In this document: piece after piece, positions 17,783 to 27,407 of the stretch
Position numbering within the stretch: the first letter of the stretch is position 1
Layout of the letters: each line of letters opens with the position of its first letter
Source of the DNA: Aquamicrobium sp.
Lineage (GTDB): Bacteria > Pseudomonadota > Alphaproteobacteria > Rhizobiales > Rhizobiaceae
NCBI GenBank assembly: GCA_019739225.1
Contig: JAHHDT010000006.1
Location: 791,501-855,500, forward strand
DNA: 64,000 nucleotides
Reading direction: 5' to 3'
Made by a program: the position numbers and the translations under genes
Notes under the pieces: generated by a model
Databases searched by the model: none
What the model saw: only the letters and a program-made list of their open reading frames with translations
Told to the model about the DNA's origin: nothing

Positions 17783-18163
17783 ATGGCACGCATCCCACTT
17801 CTCATTTCGGCGCTGGCCGCTGGTGCCATGCTCGCTGTTTCTCCACTCGCTTCGGCGACGAGCCCTGAAGACAAGCCCGCTGCAGAGGCCGTTGGTGTCG
17901 CCGAAACCCCCGCACTGAATGCCAACATGCTGGGCATGGCGATGTGCGGGGAGCGCGAGGCCGTGGTAGCTGAGCTGTCGCAGCAATTCAACGAGACCCC
18001 CATGGCGGTAGGCCAGGTCGATGGCTCGTCAGTCGTCGAGATTCTGGTGTCCGCCAACGGTAGCTGGACCATCCTGGCAACGGGAACCGACGGCAAGAGC
18101 TGCATCGTTTCGGCTGGCGAAGGATTTGAAAGCACCAAGCTTGTGCGCGGCGTCGACGCCTGA
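17783..18163 (+). CDS. Small exported protein of unknown function
   Basis: A 126-residue protein that I cannot assign by function. Residues 1-25 form a signal peptide (ARIPLLISALAAGAMLAVSP, cleavage likely after LASA), so it is periplasmic. The mature part has two cysteines, Cys55 and Cys107, that could form a disulfide, and a strand-rich second half (VVEILVSANGSWTILATGTD). Similar small exported proteins with a GxWTI...C pattern are frequent in Hyphomicrobiales. The ATG at 17783 has AGGAGG 6 bases upstream; a longer frame from 17579 runs through the region after the mmsA terminator and is unlikely. Convergent with the GntR gene, 13 bases apart. Confidence 0.75.
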   Translation: MARIPLLISALAAGAMLAVSPLASATSPEDKPAAEAVGVAETPALNANMLGMAMCGEREAVVAELSQQFNETPMAVGQVDGSSVVEILVSANGSWTILATGTDGKSCIVSAGEGFESTKLVRGVDA

Positions 18164-18176
18164 GGGACTATAGAAC

Positions 18177-18830
18177 TCAGCGCCGGGCGGCGTGTTCGGC
18201 AAGCTGCCGCAACATTCCCATGAGCCGCTCGGCCTCCCGCCCCGCCTGCCATTCGTCTCCATCGACCACCGCGCGTATGAGCCGGACGTGATGTTCGGCT
18301 GATTGCGCGAGCCCCGCGTCGCTCTGATAACGAAACCAGAATCGGCGGCTGTGGGTCTGGAGCGGAGCCGCTACGCGCACCGCAAAGCTGTTGTCGGAAG
18401 CAGTCGCTATCACCTCATCGAGTTGCTTGTCCGCTTCGAGGAAAGCGAGCGTGTCCGCTGCCGACACCGCCGCATTCATGGCGTCTGCCGCTTCTTGCAA
18501 CCGTAGCCTGTCCAGCGATGAAGCGTGACGCGCCGCCGAACGCGCGAGCACGATCTCCACGCCGGCTCGCGCATCGACCACCAGCGGCCAATCCGGAGCG
18601 AGCAAGGGCGCGACCGCCAGGCCCGCGCGCGGTCTTATCTCGATCAATCCGTCCCATGCGAGCCGCTGGATCGCCTCTCTCACTGGCGTGCGGCCAAGCG
18701 CCAGCCTTTCGATCAACGCGCCCTCGGTCGTGGTGCCGCCTGGGGACAGGTCGAGCGTGACGATCATCCGTTCCAGCGCACGATAGGCACGCTGTGCCGC
18801 GGGCTCGTTGGCGACTTCCATTTCGATCAT
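18177..18830 (-). CDS. GntR/FadR-family regulator of the hydroxyproline operon
   Basis: A regulator of about 217 residues with an N-terminal winged helix (AYRALERMIVTLDLSPGGTT, then LGRTPVREAIQRLAWDGLI) and a C-terminal all-helical FCD effector domain (about 85-210; the metal/ligand His residues are in AARHASS and SAEHHVRLI). FCD members usually bind small carboxylates. I chose the ATG at 18830 with GGAGG 8 bases upstream; ATG codons at 18848/18845 are alternatives. It is divergent from the catabolic operon, and three TGATATATCA-type boxes lie between them, so it most likely represses the operon and itself until hydroxyproline or a product is present. Confidence 0.9.
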   Translation of the reverse strand: MIEMEVANEPAAQRAYRALERMIVTLDLSPGGTTTEGALIERLALGRTPVREAIQRLAWDGLIEIRPRAGLAVAPLLAPDWPLVVDARAGVEIVLARSAARHASSLDRLRLQEAADAMNAAVSAADTLAFLEADKQLDEVIATASDNSFAVRVAAPLQTHSRRFWFRYQSDAGLAQSAEHHVRLIRAVVDGDEWQAGREAERLMGMLRQLAEHAARR

Positions 18831-18853
18831 CAACCGACCCTCCATCATTCCCT

Positions 18854-18918
18854 TGATATATCAGCATCGAACGTCGCTTGACAGCCCGCATGCCAACAGA
18901 TATATCAGTGATATATCA
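18854..18918. promoter_or_regulatory. Three operator boxes in the GntR/hydroxyproline divergent promoter
   Basis: Palindromic decamers TGATATATCA at 18854-18863 and 18909-18918, and AGATATATCA (one change) at 18898-18907. The right two are 11 bases apart centre to centre and the left one is 44 bases further, so all sit close to the same DNA face. The right-hand pair ends 15 bases before the deaminase ATG. Confidence 0.75.
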
Positions 18919-18932
18919 GAAGGAGCAAGGCG

Positions 18933-19826
18933 ATGTGGGCAGGTGTTCTTCCGGCGGTGACGACAAAGTTCACCGAAAACGATGAGCTCGATCATGACGA
19001 GATGGAGCGCTGCTTTTCACTGCAGATCGAGGCGGGTTGCGACGGGCTGATCGTTTGCGGTTCGCTGGGCGAGGGCCCCATGCTGCATGTCGACGAGAAG
19101 CTCGCCGTGTTGAAGACGGCCCAAGGCGTCGCCGGGGACAGGCCGGTGCTCCTCACGATTAACGAAGCCGCCACGCGCGATGCCTGCTCGCTGGCCAAGG
19201 CGGCCGCTAAGGCTGGAGCGAACGGCCTGATGGTCGTGCCGAGCCCGATCTACCACACCAACCCAGAAGAGACCGTCGCCACGCTCAAGGCTGTCGCCGC
19301 CGCAGGCGACCTGCCGGTGATGATCTACTCGAACCGGCTTGCCTATCGCGTCGACGTCACTGTGCCGGTCATGGCGGAGCTGGCATCCGACGCCCGTTTC
19401 GTCGCGGTGAAAGAGTCTTCCGACGACATCCGCCGCTCCACCGAAATCATCAACGCGTTCGGCGACCGCTTCGACCTGCTGACCGGTGTGGACAACCTGG
19501 CCTACGAGGCGCTGTGTGTCGGCGCGGTCGGATGGGTGGCCGGGCTCGTCACGGCCTTTCCCCGCGAGACAGTGGCGATCTACCAGCTCATGAAACAGGG
19601 GCGCCGCGAGGAGGCGCTGACCATCTATCGCTGGTTCCGGCCGCTGCTCGACCTCGACGTGTCGACCTATCTGGTGCAGAACATCAAGTTCGTCGAGGCG
19701 CTCGCCATCGGGTCCAACGAGCGGGTCCGTGCACCGCGCCTGCCGCTTTCGGGCGACAGGCGGCGGGCGGCGGAGAAGGTCGTCAGCGATGCCATGGCGA
19801 CGAGGCCGGAAATGCCGGCCTTCTGA
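18933..19826 (+). CDS. DapA-family aldolase, likely 1-pyrroline-4-hydroxy-2-carboxylate deaminase
   Basis: A 297-residue TIM-barrel enzyme of the dihydrodipicolinate synthase/N-acetylneuraminate lyase superfamily. The Schiff-base Lys160 is in FVAVKESSDD, the partner Tyr in VMIYSNRLAY, and the entry motif is GSLGEGPML. True lysine DapA has GTTGE and is not found next to epimerases; the neighbours here (FAD oxidase, 4-hydroxyproline epimerase, GntR) identify it as the deaminase that converts 1-pyrroline-4-hydroxy-2-carboxylate to 2-oxoglutarate semialdehyde in trans-4-hydroxy-L-proline breakdown. AGAAGGAGC lies before the ATG. Superfamily certain; reaction inferred from context. Confidence 0.85.
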   Translation: MWAGVLPAVTTKFTENDELDHDEMERCFSLQIEAGCDGLIVCGSLGEGPMLHVDEKLAVLKTAQGVAGDRPVLLTINEAATRDACSLAKAAAKAGANGLMVVPSPIYHTNPEETVATLKAVAAAGDLPVMIYSNRLAYRVDVTVPVMAELASDARFVAVKESSDDIRRSTEIINAFGDRFDLLTGVDNLAYEALCVGAVGWVAGLVTAFPRETVAIYQLMKQGRREEALTIYRWFRPLLDLDVSTYLVQNIKFVEALAIGSNERVRAPRLPLSGDRRRAAEKVVSDAMATRPEMPAF

Positions 19827-19912
19827 GGCCGGCATCTCAATTCGGAAGCTGCGGGAGCGATGGCATTGCGGTCTGACCTGTCCCTCATCTCGATGGTGTC
19901 GCGAGTGCGGCG

Positions 19913-21157
19913 ATGAGGGAGGTCGACGTCGCGATCATCGGTGCGGGCATCGTCGGCATCTGCGCCGCTTCCAGTCTCGCTGACGCCGACCGCCACGTCA
20001 CCGTTTTCGACCGCACCGGCATCTGCGAGGAGACGAGCTCCGGCAACGCCGCCGCGCTGGCTTTTCCCGACGTCCTGCCGCTGGCGCAAAAGGGCATGAT
20101 GCGGAACCTGCCGCGCTGGCTGGCCGATCCACTCGGGCCGCTTTCCATTCCGCCTTCCTACTTCCCGAAGCTCGCGCCCTGGCTATGGCGCTTCTGGCGC
20201 GCGGGCAGTCCGCGCCATTACGAGAAGAGCCTCGCGGCGCAGGCGTCACTGATGAGGCTGGCCGAAGCTGAATGGATGCGGGTGCTTGACGCTTCCGGCA
20301 CGCGTTCGATGCTGCGCGAAAACGGTGCGCTCGAGCTTTACGAAAGCGATGCGGAGTTCAAGGCGTCCCTCCCGGGGTGGCAGGCGCGCGACAGGTTCGG
20401 CTTTGAGTTCCGCCATGTCGCGGGCGACGAGATGGCGGCACTGCAGCCCGGCCTCTCGCCGCGCTTCGTCAAGGGCACGTTCATGCCCGGCTGGAAGAAC
20501 GTGGCTGATCCGAAATTGCTGGGTAAGGCCGTTTTCGAGCATGCGCGGCGGCGCGGCAGGGTGGCGTTCGAGCAGCGCAGGGTGGAGGCAATCGCACCGC
20601 GCGAGGGCGGCGGGCTGTTGCGGCTGGCCGACGGAGAGGAAGTGCTTTGCCGCGCGCTTGTGGTTGCCGCCGGCGCGTGGTCGCATCGGCTTGCGGCGCC
20701 GCTTGGCGACAATATTCCGCTGGAAACCGAGCGCGGTTACAACACTACGCTGCCTATCGATGCTTTCGACGTGAAGCGGCAATTGATCTTCTCCTCCCAC
20801 GGCTTTGTGGTCACGCCGCTTGAAACCGGATTGCGGATCGGCGGCGCGGTCGAACTCGGCGGGCTGGACCTTCCGCCGGACTATCGTCGCTCGAAAGCAA
20901 TGCTGGAAAAGACGCGGCAGTTCCTGCCGGGTCTTAAAAGCGAAGGTGGACGCGAATGGATGGGCTACCGTCCCTCGCTGCCGGATTCCCTGCCGGTGAT
21001 CGGGCGGTCGCGCAACTCGGCCAGCATTGTCTATGCTTTCGGTCACGGCCATCTCGGGCTGACGCAGGCAGCTGCGACGGGTCGGCTTGTGCGTGATCTC
21101 GTGACGGGCCAGTCTCCTGCGATCGATCTGTCACCCTTTTTGCCGCAAAGGTTCTGA
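19913..21157 (+). CDS. FAD-dependent D-amino-acid dehydrogenase, likely D-hydroxyproline dehydrogenase
   Basis: A 414-residue DAO-family flavoprotein with the N-terminal Rossmann dinucleotide motif VAIIGAGIVGICAASSLA and the second FAD contact ETSSGNAAALAFPD typical of DadA-like enzymes; the C-terminal IVYAFGHGHLGLTQAAATG closes the FAD site. In hydroxyproline operons this enzyme oxidises cis-4-hydroxy-D-proline to 1-pyrroline-4-hydroxy-2-carboxylate, passing electrons to the respiratory chain. It lies 86 bases after the deaminase and 2 bases before the epimerase, so the three form one operon. The substrate is inferred from context. Confidence 0.87.
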   Translation: MREVDVAIIGAGIVGICAASSLADADRHVTVFDRTGICEETSSGNAAALAFPDVLPLAQKGMMRNLPRWLADPLGPLSIPPSYFPKLAPWLWRFWRAGSPRHYEKSLAAQASLMRLAEAEWMRVLDASGTRSMLRENGALELYESDAEFKASLPGWQARDRFGFEFRHVAGDEMAALQPGLSPRFVKGTFMPGWKNVADPKLLGKAVFEHARRRGRVAFEQRRVEAIAPREGGGLLRLADGEEVLCRALVVAAGAWSHRLAAPLGDNIPLETERGYNTTLPIDAFDVKRQLIFSSHGFVVTPLETGLRIGGAVELGGLDLPPDYRRSKAMLEKTRQFLPGLKSEGGREWMGYRPSLPDSLPVIGRSRNSASIVYAFGHGHLGLTQAAATGRLVRDLVTGQSPAIDLSPFLPQRF

Positions 21158-21159
21158 GC

Positions 21160-22161
21160 ATGGCTCGCCATTCGTTTTTCTGCGTCGACGGCCACACCTG
21201 CGGAAATCCGGTGCGGCTGGTGGCTGGCGGCGGCCCGCTTCTGAAAGGCGCTACCATGATGGAGCGCCGCGCGCATTTCCTCGAAGAGTTCGACTGGATC
21301 CGCAAGGGGCTGATGTTCGAGCCGCGCGGCCACGACATGATGTCCGGCTCGATCCTCTACCCGCCGACGCGCGAGGATTGCGACATCGCGATCCTGTTCA
21401 TCGAGACATCGGGGTGCCTGCCGATGTGTGGTCACGGCACGATCGGCACCGTCACCATGGCCATCGAGCACGGGCTGGTGACGCCGAAGACTCCGGGCAT
21501 GCTGCGCCTCGATACGCCGGCGGGGCTCGTCGTGGCCGAGTATCGCCAGGAAGGGCAATATGTGGAGGAGGTGCGCATCACCAACGTTTCTTCCTTCCTT
21601 TACGCCGAGGGGCTCGAAGTGGAATGCCCGGACCTCGGCCGCCTCGTCGTGGATGTCGCCTATGGCGGCAATTTCTATGCGATCGTCGATCCGCAGGAGA
21701 ACTTTTCCGACATGGCGGCGTATTCCGCGGGCTCGCTGATCGCGTGGAGCCCGGTGCTGCGACAGAGGCTGAACGAACGCTATGAGTTCGCGCATCCGCA
21801 CAATCCGGAAATCAACCGGCTCACCCATATACTATGGACGGGAGCGCCGACGGTCGAAGGGGCCGATGCCCGCAACGCGGTCTTCTATGGCGACAAGGCC
21901 ATCGACCGTTCGCCCTGTGGCACCGGCACGTCCGCCCGCATGGCCCAGTTACATGCAAAGGGCAGGCTGAAGCAGGGCGACGACTTCGTTCACGAGTCGA
22001 TCATCGGTTCGCTGTTCAAGGGCAGGGTGGAAAAGGAGACGCAGGTGGCCGGCCGGCCGGCAATCGTGCCGTCGATCGGCGGCTGGGCACGTATGACGGG
22101 GCTCAACACCATCTTCATCGACGACCGCGATCCGTTCGCGCACGGTTTCTCGGTTTTGTAG
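21160..22161 (+). CDS. 4-hydroxyproline 2-epimerase
   Basis: A 333-residue proline racemase family enzyme. Both catalytic cysteines are present: Cys90 in PMCGHGTIGTV and Cys253 in RSPCGTGTSARMA. Two cysteines mark the racemase/epimerase branch; trans-3-hydroxyproline dehydratases have Thr at the second place. It interconverts trans-4-hydroxy-L-proline and cis-4-hydroxy-D-proline, the first step of the pathway completed by the two upstream genes. Length matches the family. It is the last gene of the operon. Confidence 0.92.
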   Translation: MARHSFFCVDGHTCGNPVRLVAGGGPLLKGATMMERRAHFLEEFDWIRKGLMFEPRGHDMMSGSILYPPTREDCDIAILFIETSGCLPMCGHGTIGTVTMAIEHGLVTPKTPGMLRLDTPAGLVVAEYRQEGQYVEEVRITNVSSFLYAEGLEVECPDLGRLVVDVAYGGNFYAIVDPQENFSDMAAYSAGSLIAWSPVLRQRLNERYEFAHPHNPEINRLTHILWTGAPTVEGADARNAVFYGDKAIDRSPCGTGTSARMAQLHAKGRLKQGDDFVHESIIGSLFKGRVEKETQVAGRPAIVPSIGGWARMTGLNTIFIDDRDPFAHGFSVL

Positions 22162-22494
22162 GGCCTTGCGTATGGTCGGCTTCAACCATGAACCGCAATT
22201 CAGGGAGCCATCATGCGATGCACGAAAACGTCGGCATTTCGTAAAATTTGACGATTGCTTGCGCGATAGCGCATTCATTCATGGTGTCGAGGCAAGGACA
22301 TTGCGCTGGCCCGGTGCTAGCTTCCGCCGTGGTCCAAGGGGCGGATGGCGAAAAAGCGCACAGCCGTTCGACGTTGCCGGAACTGTCCAGCCGCCGAATT
22401 TAAGCGTTGCAATCCAGCCTCGACATAATAGGACTAGGGGAACCAAAGAAAAGGATGCGTCGTCCCGGCGACATCCTCGAGGGGTCGCGAAACA
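22162..22494. other. 333-base leader and promoter region of the liv operon
   Basis: No gene recognised. An imperfect hairpin at 22453-22476 (GGAT..GTCG pairing with CGAC-ATCC) lies just before the GAGGGG ribosome site of livH and might modulate its translation. The promoter of the transporter operon must be here; no confident -35/-10 pair was found. Confidence 0.45.
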
Positions 22495-23423
<929 letters not shown>

Positions 23424-23424
<1 letters not shown>

Positions 23425-24803
23425 TGTCGACGGTTTCCACCAACGTGAATCCCGAGAATTCCTTTCAGGCATCGATCAAGGATGCGCTTCTAGCGGCATT
23501 CCTCACCGGTGTGCTCGGCTTCTATTTCCTCGCCTTGCGCACGGATATCGCGCCCGGCGGCCTTGCGGTCACCACCCGCTGGGGGCTGTGGTTTTCGGCC
23601 ATCGCAATCGTCTTTGCCGGACGCCTTCTGCTCAACCTTTTCGTCTGGCGCACCGACAAACCGGTCACGCGCGGGCTTCTGTCGGCAAGCGCGGGTGTGG
23701 GCACGGCTTTGCCGGACCTCGGAAAATGGCTCGGCCGCGCACTCTTCGCTTTCGCGGTGATTCTGCCGTTCTTCTTCATCATTTTCTTCCCCGGGCAGCA
23801 GCGCCAGTATATCGACCTGGCCATCCTGATTATGACCTACATCATGCTCGGCTGGGGCCTGAATATCGTGGTTGGCCTCGCCGGCCTGCTCGACCTCGGC
23901 TACGTCGCCTTCTACGCGGTAGGGGCCTACTCCTTCGCGCTGCTGTCGACGCATTACGAGTTCATCGGCTTCTGGACGGCGCTGCCGCTTGCCGGCCTGC
24001 TCGCCGCCTTCTGGGGCGTGATCCTCGGCTTCCCGGTGCTCAGGCTGCGCGGCGACTATCTTGCGATCGTGACGCTTGCCTTCGGCGAGATCATCCGCGT
24101 GGTGCTGCTGAACTGGTACGAATTCACCGGTGGACCGAACGGCATCTCCGGCATTCCGAAGCCGACATTCTTCGGGCTTGAATTCTCGCGCGGGGAAGGC
24201 GGGTTTGCCGATTTCTTCGGGCTTGAATTCTCGACGATCCACCGTTTCGTCTATCTCTATTACATCATCTTCCTGCTCGCGATCATCACCAACATCGTCA
24301 CGATGCGCCTGAGGCGCCTGCCCGTGGGCCGTGCCTGGGAAGCGTTGCGTGAGGACGAAATCGCCTGCCGCTCGCTCGGCATCAACACGACGAACACCAA
24401 ACTGACGGCGTTCGCCATCGGCGCGATGTTCGGCGGTTTTGCCGGTTCGTTCTTTGCCACGCGCCAGGGATTCATCTCGCCGGAGAGCTTCACCTTCCTG
24501 GAGTCGGCGATCATCCTGGCGATCGTGGTGCTTGGTGGTCTCGGATCTCAGATCGGTGTCGTGATCGCCTCCATCGTGATGATTGGCGGCATCGAGATGC
24601 TGCGCAATATCGGCTTCCTGAGCCAGATATTCGGGCCCGGTTTCGACCCGACCCAGTACCGCATGCTCATCTTCGGCCTCGCCATGGTGCTAATCATGGT
24701 CTGGAAGCCGCGCGGACTGATCTCGACGCGTGAGCCGTCGGCCGTGCTCAAGGAGAAAAAGAAAATCGGCGCGGACATGGTCGCGCAGGGCGAGGGGCAC
24801 TGA
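23424..24803 (+). CDS. livM: Branched-chain amino acid ABC transporter permease LivM
   Basis: A 459-residue second permease. An extra N-terminal part (residues 1-115) with additional hydrophobic helices precedes the conserved core that begins at MTYIMLGWGLNIVVGLAGLLDLGY; the ATPase-contact loop is AWEALREDEIACRSLGIN at about 305. The extension makes it longer than enteric LivM, as is usual in rhizobia. Stop and the following livG start overlap by one base. Firm. Confidence 0.95.
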
Positions 24804-26140
24804 TGAGCGCTGCAGCTATCAGGAAGCCGGTCGAAGGCGCACCGGCCAAGTGGGACGAGGATCCGGTCCTGACCGTCGAGCATCTGACGATGCGGTTCGG
24901 AGGTCTGGTTGCGATCAACGATCTTTCGTTCAATGTCGGGCGCGGCCAGATCACCGCGCTGATCGGACCCAACGGCGCGGGCAAGACAACCGTCTTCAAT
25001 TGCGTCACCGGCTTCTACAAACCGACTGAAGGGCGCATCGTCATGCGCCACGGTCCGGGCCGCCAGCAACAGGCGATCGACACGCTTACCCAGGGCGGCC
25101 TGAAATGGCAGGCGACCGGGGAAGGCGCGGTCTTCCTGCTCGAACGGATGCCTGATTTCGAGATTTCCCATCAGGCCAAGGTTGCCCGCACGTTCCAGAA
25201 CATCCGCCTGTTCGGTGGCATGACGGTTCTGGAGAACCTGCTGGTCGCGCAGCATAACGTCCTGATGCGAGCGTCGGGGTTCACGCTCGGTGGCATCGTC
25301 GGCATCCCGTCGTTCCGCAAGGCGGAGAAGGAAGCCATCGACAAGGCCGTCTACTGGCTGGAGCAGGTCCACCTGATCGAGCGCGCTGACGATCCGGCCG
25401 GCGATCTGCCCTACGGCGCGCAACGGCGCCTCGAGATCGCGCGGGCGATGTGCACCGAGCCGCAGCTCCTGTGTCTCGACGAGCCGGCCGCCGGCCTCAA
25501 TCCGCGCGAGTCAGCCGAACTGAACGAACTGCTGCAGTTCATCCGTGCCAATCACGAGACGTCTATCCTGCTCATCGAGCACGACATGGGCGTGGTGATG
25601 GAGATTTCCGATCACATCGTCGTGCTCGACTATGGCGTGAAGATTTCCGATGGCGATGCCGATTTCGTGCGCAACGACCCGAGCGTCATCGCCGCCTATC
25701 TCGGCGTCGAGGACGAGGAAATCGAAGCGGCCCCCGAGGTCGCGTCTCTGGTCGTCGAGGCGATCGGCGAGGGTGCCGCGAAGCAGGTCGGCATCAAGGC
25801 GGCCGCCGTGCCTGCCGCCGCCGCGGTTGCGGAAACGGCCGCGACCGCTGACAGCGAAGCCGCCAGCCATCCGGGCAAGCGCCCGAGCGGCCTTGCTGCT
25901 GCGCGGGAAGGCGGGCCGGACAGACTGACGCGGATCAAGGGCGTGGGCCCGGTCAACGAGAAGAAGCTTAACGGGCTCGGCATCTGGCACTTCGACCAGG
26001 TCGCGTCGTGGAAGAAGGCCGAGGTCGAATGGGTCGGTTCCTACCTTGCCTTCCCCGGACGTATCGAACGTGAGGAATGGGTGAAGCAGGCGAAGGCGCT
26101 GGCAAAATCCGGCAAAGGCAAGACAGGGGGCGCGAAATGA
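24803..26140 (+). CDS. livG: Branched-chain amino acid ABC transporter ATPase LivG with C-terminal helix-hairpin-helix tail
   Basis: A 445-residue ATPase, much longer than the usual 255-290. Residues about 25-300 are the ABC domain: Walker A GPNGAGKT, a family insertion of about 25 residues before TFQNIRLFGGMTVLENLLVA, signature region DLPYGAQRRLEIARAM (degenerate, as usual in LivG), Walker B LLCLDEPAAGLNP. Residues about 310-370 are an Ala-rich linker, and 372-440 a helix-hairpin-helix-like domain (RLTRIKGVGPVNEKKLNGLG, then IWHFDQVASW) of the kind found at the C-terminus of alphaproteobacterial NuoE. The tail is in frame with no sign of error; its role here is not known. Overlaps livF by 4 bases. 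Confidence 0.94.
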   Translation: MSAAAIRKPVEGAPAKWDEDPVLTVEHLTMRFGGLVAINDLSFNVGRGQITALIGPNGAGKTTVFNCVTGFYKPTEGRIVMRHGPGRQQQAIDTLTQGGLKWQATGEGAVFLLERMPDFEISHQAKVARTFQNIRLFGGMTVLENLLVAQHNVLMRASGFTLGGIVGIPSFRKAEKEAIDKAVYWLEQVHLIERADDPAGDLPYGAQRRLEIARAMCTEPQLLCLDEPAAGLNPRESAELNELLQFIRANHETSILLIEHDMGVVMEISDHIVVLDYGVKISDGDADFVRNDPSVIAAYLGVEDEEIEAAPEVASLVVEAIGEGAAKQVGIKAAAVPAAAAVAETAATADSEAASHPGKRPSGLAAAREGGPDRLTRIKGVGPVNEKKLNGLGIWHFDQVASWKKAEVEWVGSYLAFPGRIEREEWVKQAKALAKSGKGKTGGAK

Positions 26141-26874
26141 GCACGACGGCGCAAACCCCGTTGCTTTCAGTGCGTGGTGTCGAGACCTATTACGGCAAGA
26201 TCGTCGCGCTGCGTGGCGTCGATGTCGACGTCAACCGCGGCGAGATCGTCACTCTTATCGGCGCCAACGGCGCCGGCAAGTCGACGCTGATGATGACGAT
26301 ATGCGGCAGCCCGCAGGCGCGCGCCGGTTCGGTTATCTACGACGGCACGGACATCACCATGATGCCGACGCACGAGATCATGCGCCTGGGCATCGCCCAG
26401 TCTCCCGAGGGGCGGCGCATATTCCCGCGCATGACGGTTCTGGAAAACCTGCAGATGGGCGCGCAGCTCGTCGCTCCGGAGCACTTCGACGCCGACCTGC
26501 GCAAGGTCTACGAACTGTTCCCCAGGCTCAAGGAGCGCGCCGCTCAGCGTGGCGGAACGCTCTCCGGCGGCGAACAGCAGATGCTGGCGATCGCACGCGC
26601 TCTGATGAGCCGTCCGAAACTTCTGCTGCTGGACGAACCGTCGCTGGGGCTCGCGCCGCTGATCGTGAAGCAGATTTTCGAGGCGGTTAAAGAGCTCAAC
26701 CGCACCGAGGGCCTGACGGTCTTTCTGGTCGAGCAGAATGCGTTCCATGCGCTCAAGCTGGCGCATCGCGGCTACGTGATGGTCAACGGCAATATCACGA
26801 TGAGCGGCACAGGCGCCGAACTGTTGAAGCGCGAGGAGGTGCGTGCCGCCTATCTCGAAGGCGGAAGGCACTGA
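26137..26874 (+). CDS. livF: Branched-chain amino acid ABC transporter ATPase LivF
   Basis: A 245-residue ATPase partner of LivG. Walker A GANGAGKST, Q-loop region GIAQSPEGRRIFPRMTVLEN, signature LSGGEQQMLAIARAL, Walker B LLLLDEPSLGLAP and the H-loop in VEQNA. Start at the ATG overlapping the livG stop (ATGA); a longer frame starting inside livG is not needed. Normal length. Confidence 0.95.
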   Translation: MSTTAQTPLLSVRGVETYYGKIVALRGVDVDVNRGEIVTLIGANGAGKSTLMMTICGSPQARAGSVIYDGTDITMMPTHEIMRLGIAQSPEGRRIFPRMTVLENLQMGAQLVAPEHFDADLRKVYELFPRLKERAAQRGGTLSGGEQQMLAIARALMSRPKLLLLDEPSLGLAPLIVKQIFEAVKELNRTEGLTVFLVEQNAFHALKLAHRGYVMVNGNITMSGTGAELLKREEVRAAYLEGGRH

Positions 26875-26884
26875 GGGGCTAGCG

Positions 26885-27217
26885 ATGGAAAATCAGAACA
26901 CGCTGATCTGGGAAGTCACGATCTGGGAGTTCGTCTTCGTCACGGTGTTGCTGGCCGGGGCGGCTGCTTACATGACGGGTCGCGCGCTTGCCAATTCCTG
27001 GTTGGGGACGGCTCACCTCGTCGCATACATGGTGCTCCTCGCCGCGGCGACGCGCTTCATCCATTTCGCATTGTTCAGCGGAACGCTGCTTTCGCCCTAT
27101 TATTATCTCGTCGACCTCGTGGTGCTGCTGGCGATCGCCACGATCGGCTTCCGGGTGACGCGATCCAAGCAGATGGCGAGGCAGTATGGTTTTCTCGGCC
27201 GAACGCAGGCCGGTTAA
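26885..27217 (+). CDS. DUF6867 small membrane protein of the liv operon
   Basis: A 110-residue protein with three hydrophobic helices (about 10-32, 42-62, 70-92) and a short basic C-terminus. It matches the DUF6867 family, which is regularly encoded between livF and the binding-protein gene in rhizobia; its function is not established. It begins 10 bases after livF with GAGGGGC upstream, so it belongs to the operon. It may assist the transporter complex in the membrane; that is inference from context. Confidence 0.78.
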   Translation: MENQNTLIWEVTIWEFVFVTVLLAGAAAYMTGRALANSWLGTAHLVAYMVLLAAATRFIHFALFSGTLLSPYYYLVDLVVLLAIATIGFRVTRSKQMARQYGFLGRTQAG

Positions 27218-27407
27218 CCTTGCCGAACGGCAAGACCGCCGCAGTCTGCTGCGGCGCCGAAAGTTCGGCGTAAAAGCCTTTATCTCAACGGGAAATTGGG
27301 CTTTTATGTCGGTTCAAGCGGGTAGGGAACACCCGCATGCCGCCGGGCAGGGGCATTCGACACCAACCTCGCCGGCGCCGGTTTGTCAGGTGTTAATGGG
27401 AGCAATC

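Noticed and set aside
18933-19826. The DapA-family gene as lysine-biosynthetic dapA.
   Set aside because: It has GSLGEG in place of GTTGE and lies in a GntR-controlled operon with a hydroxyproline epimerase and an FAD dehydrogenase.
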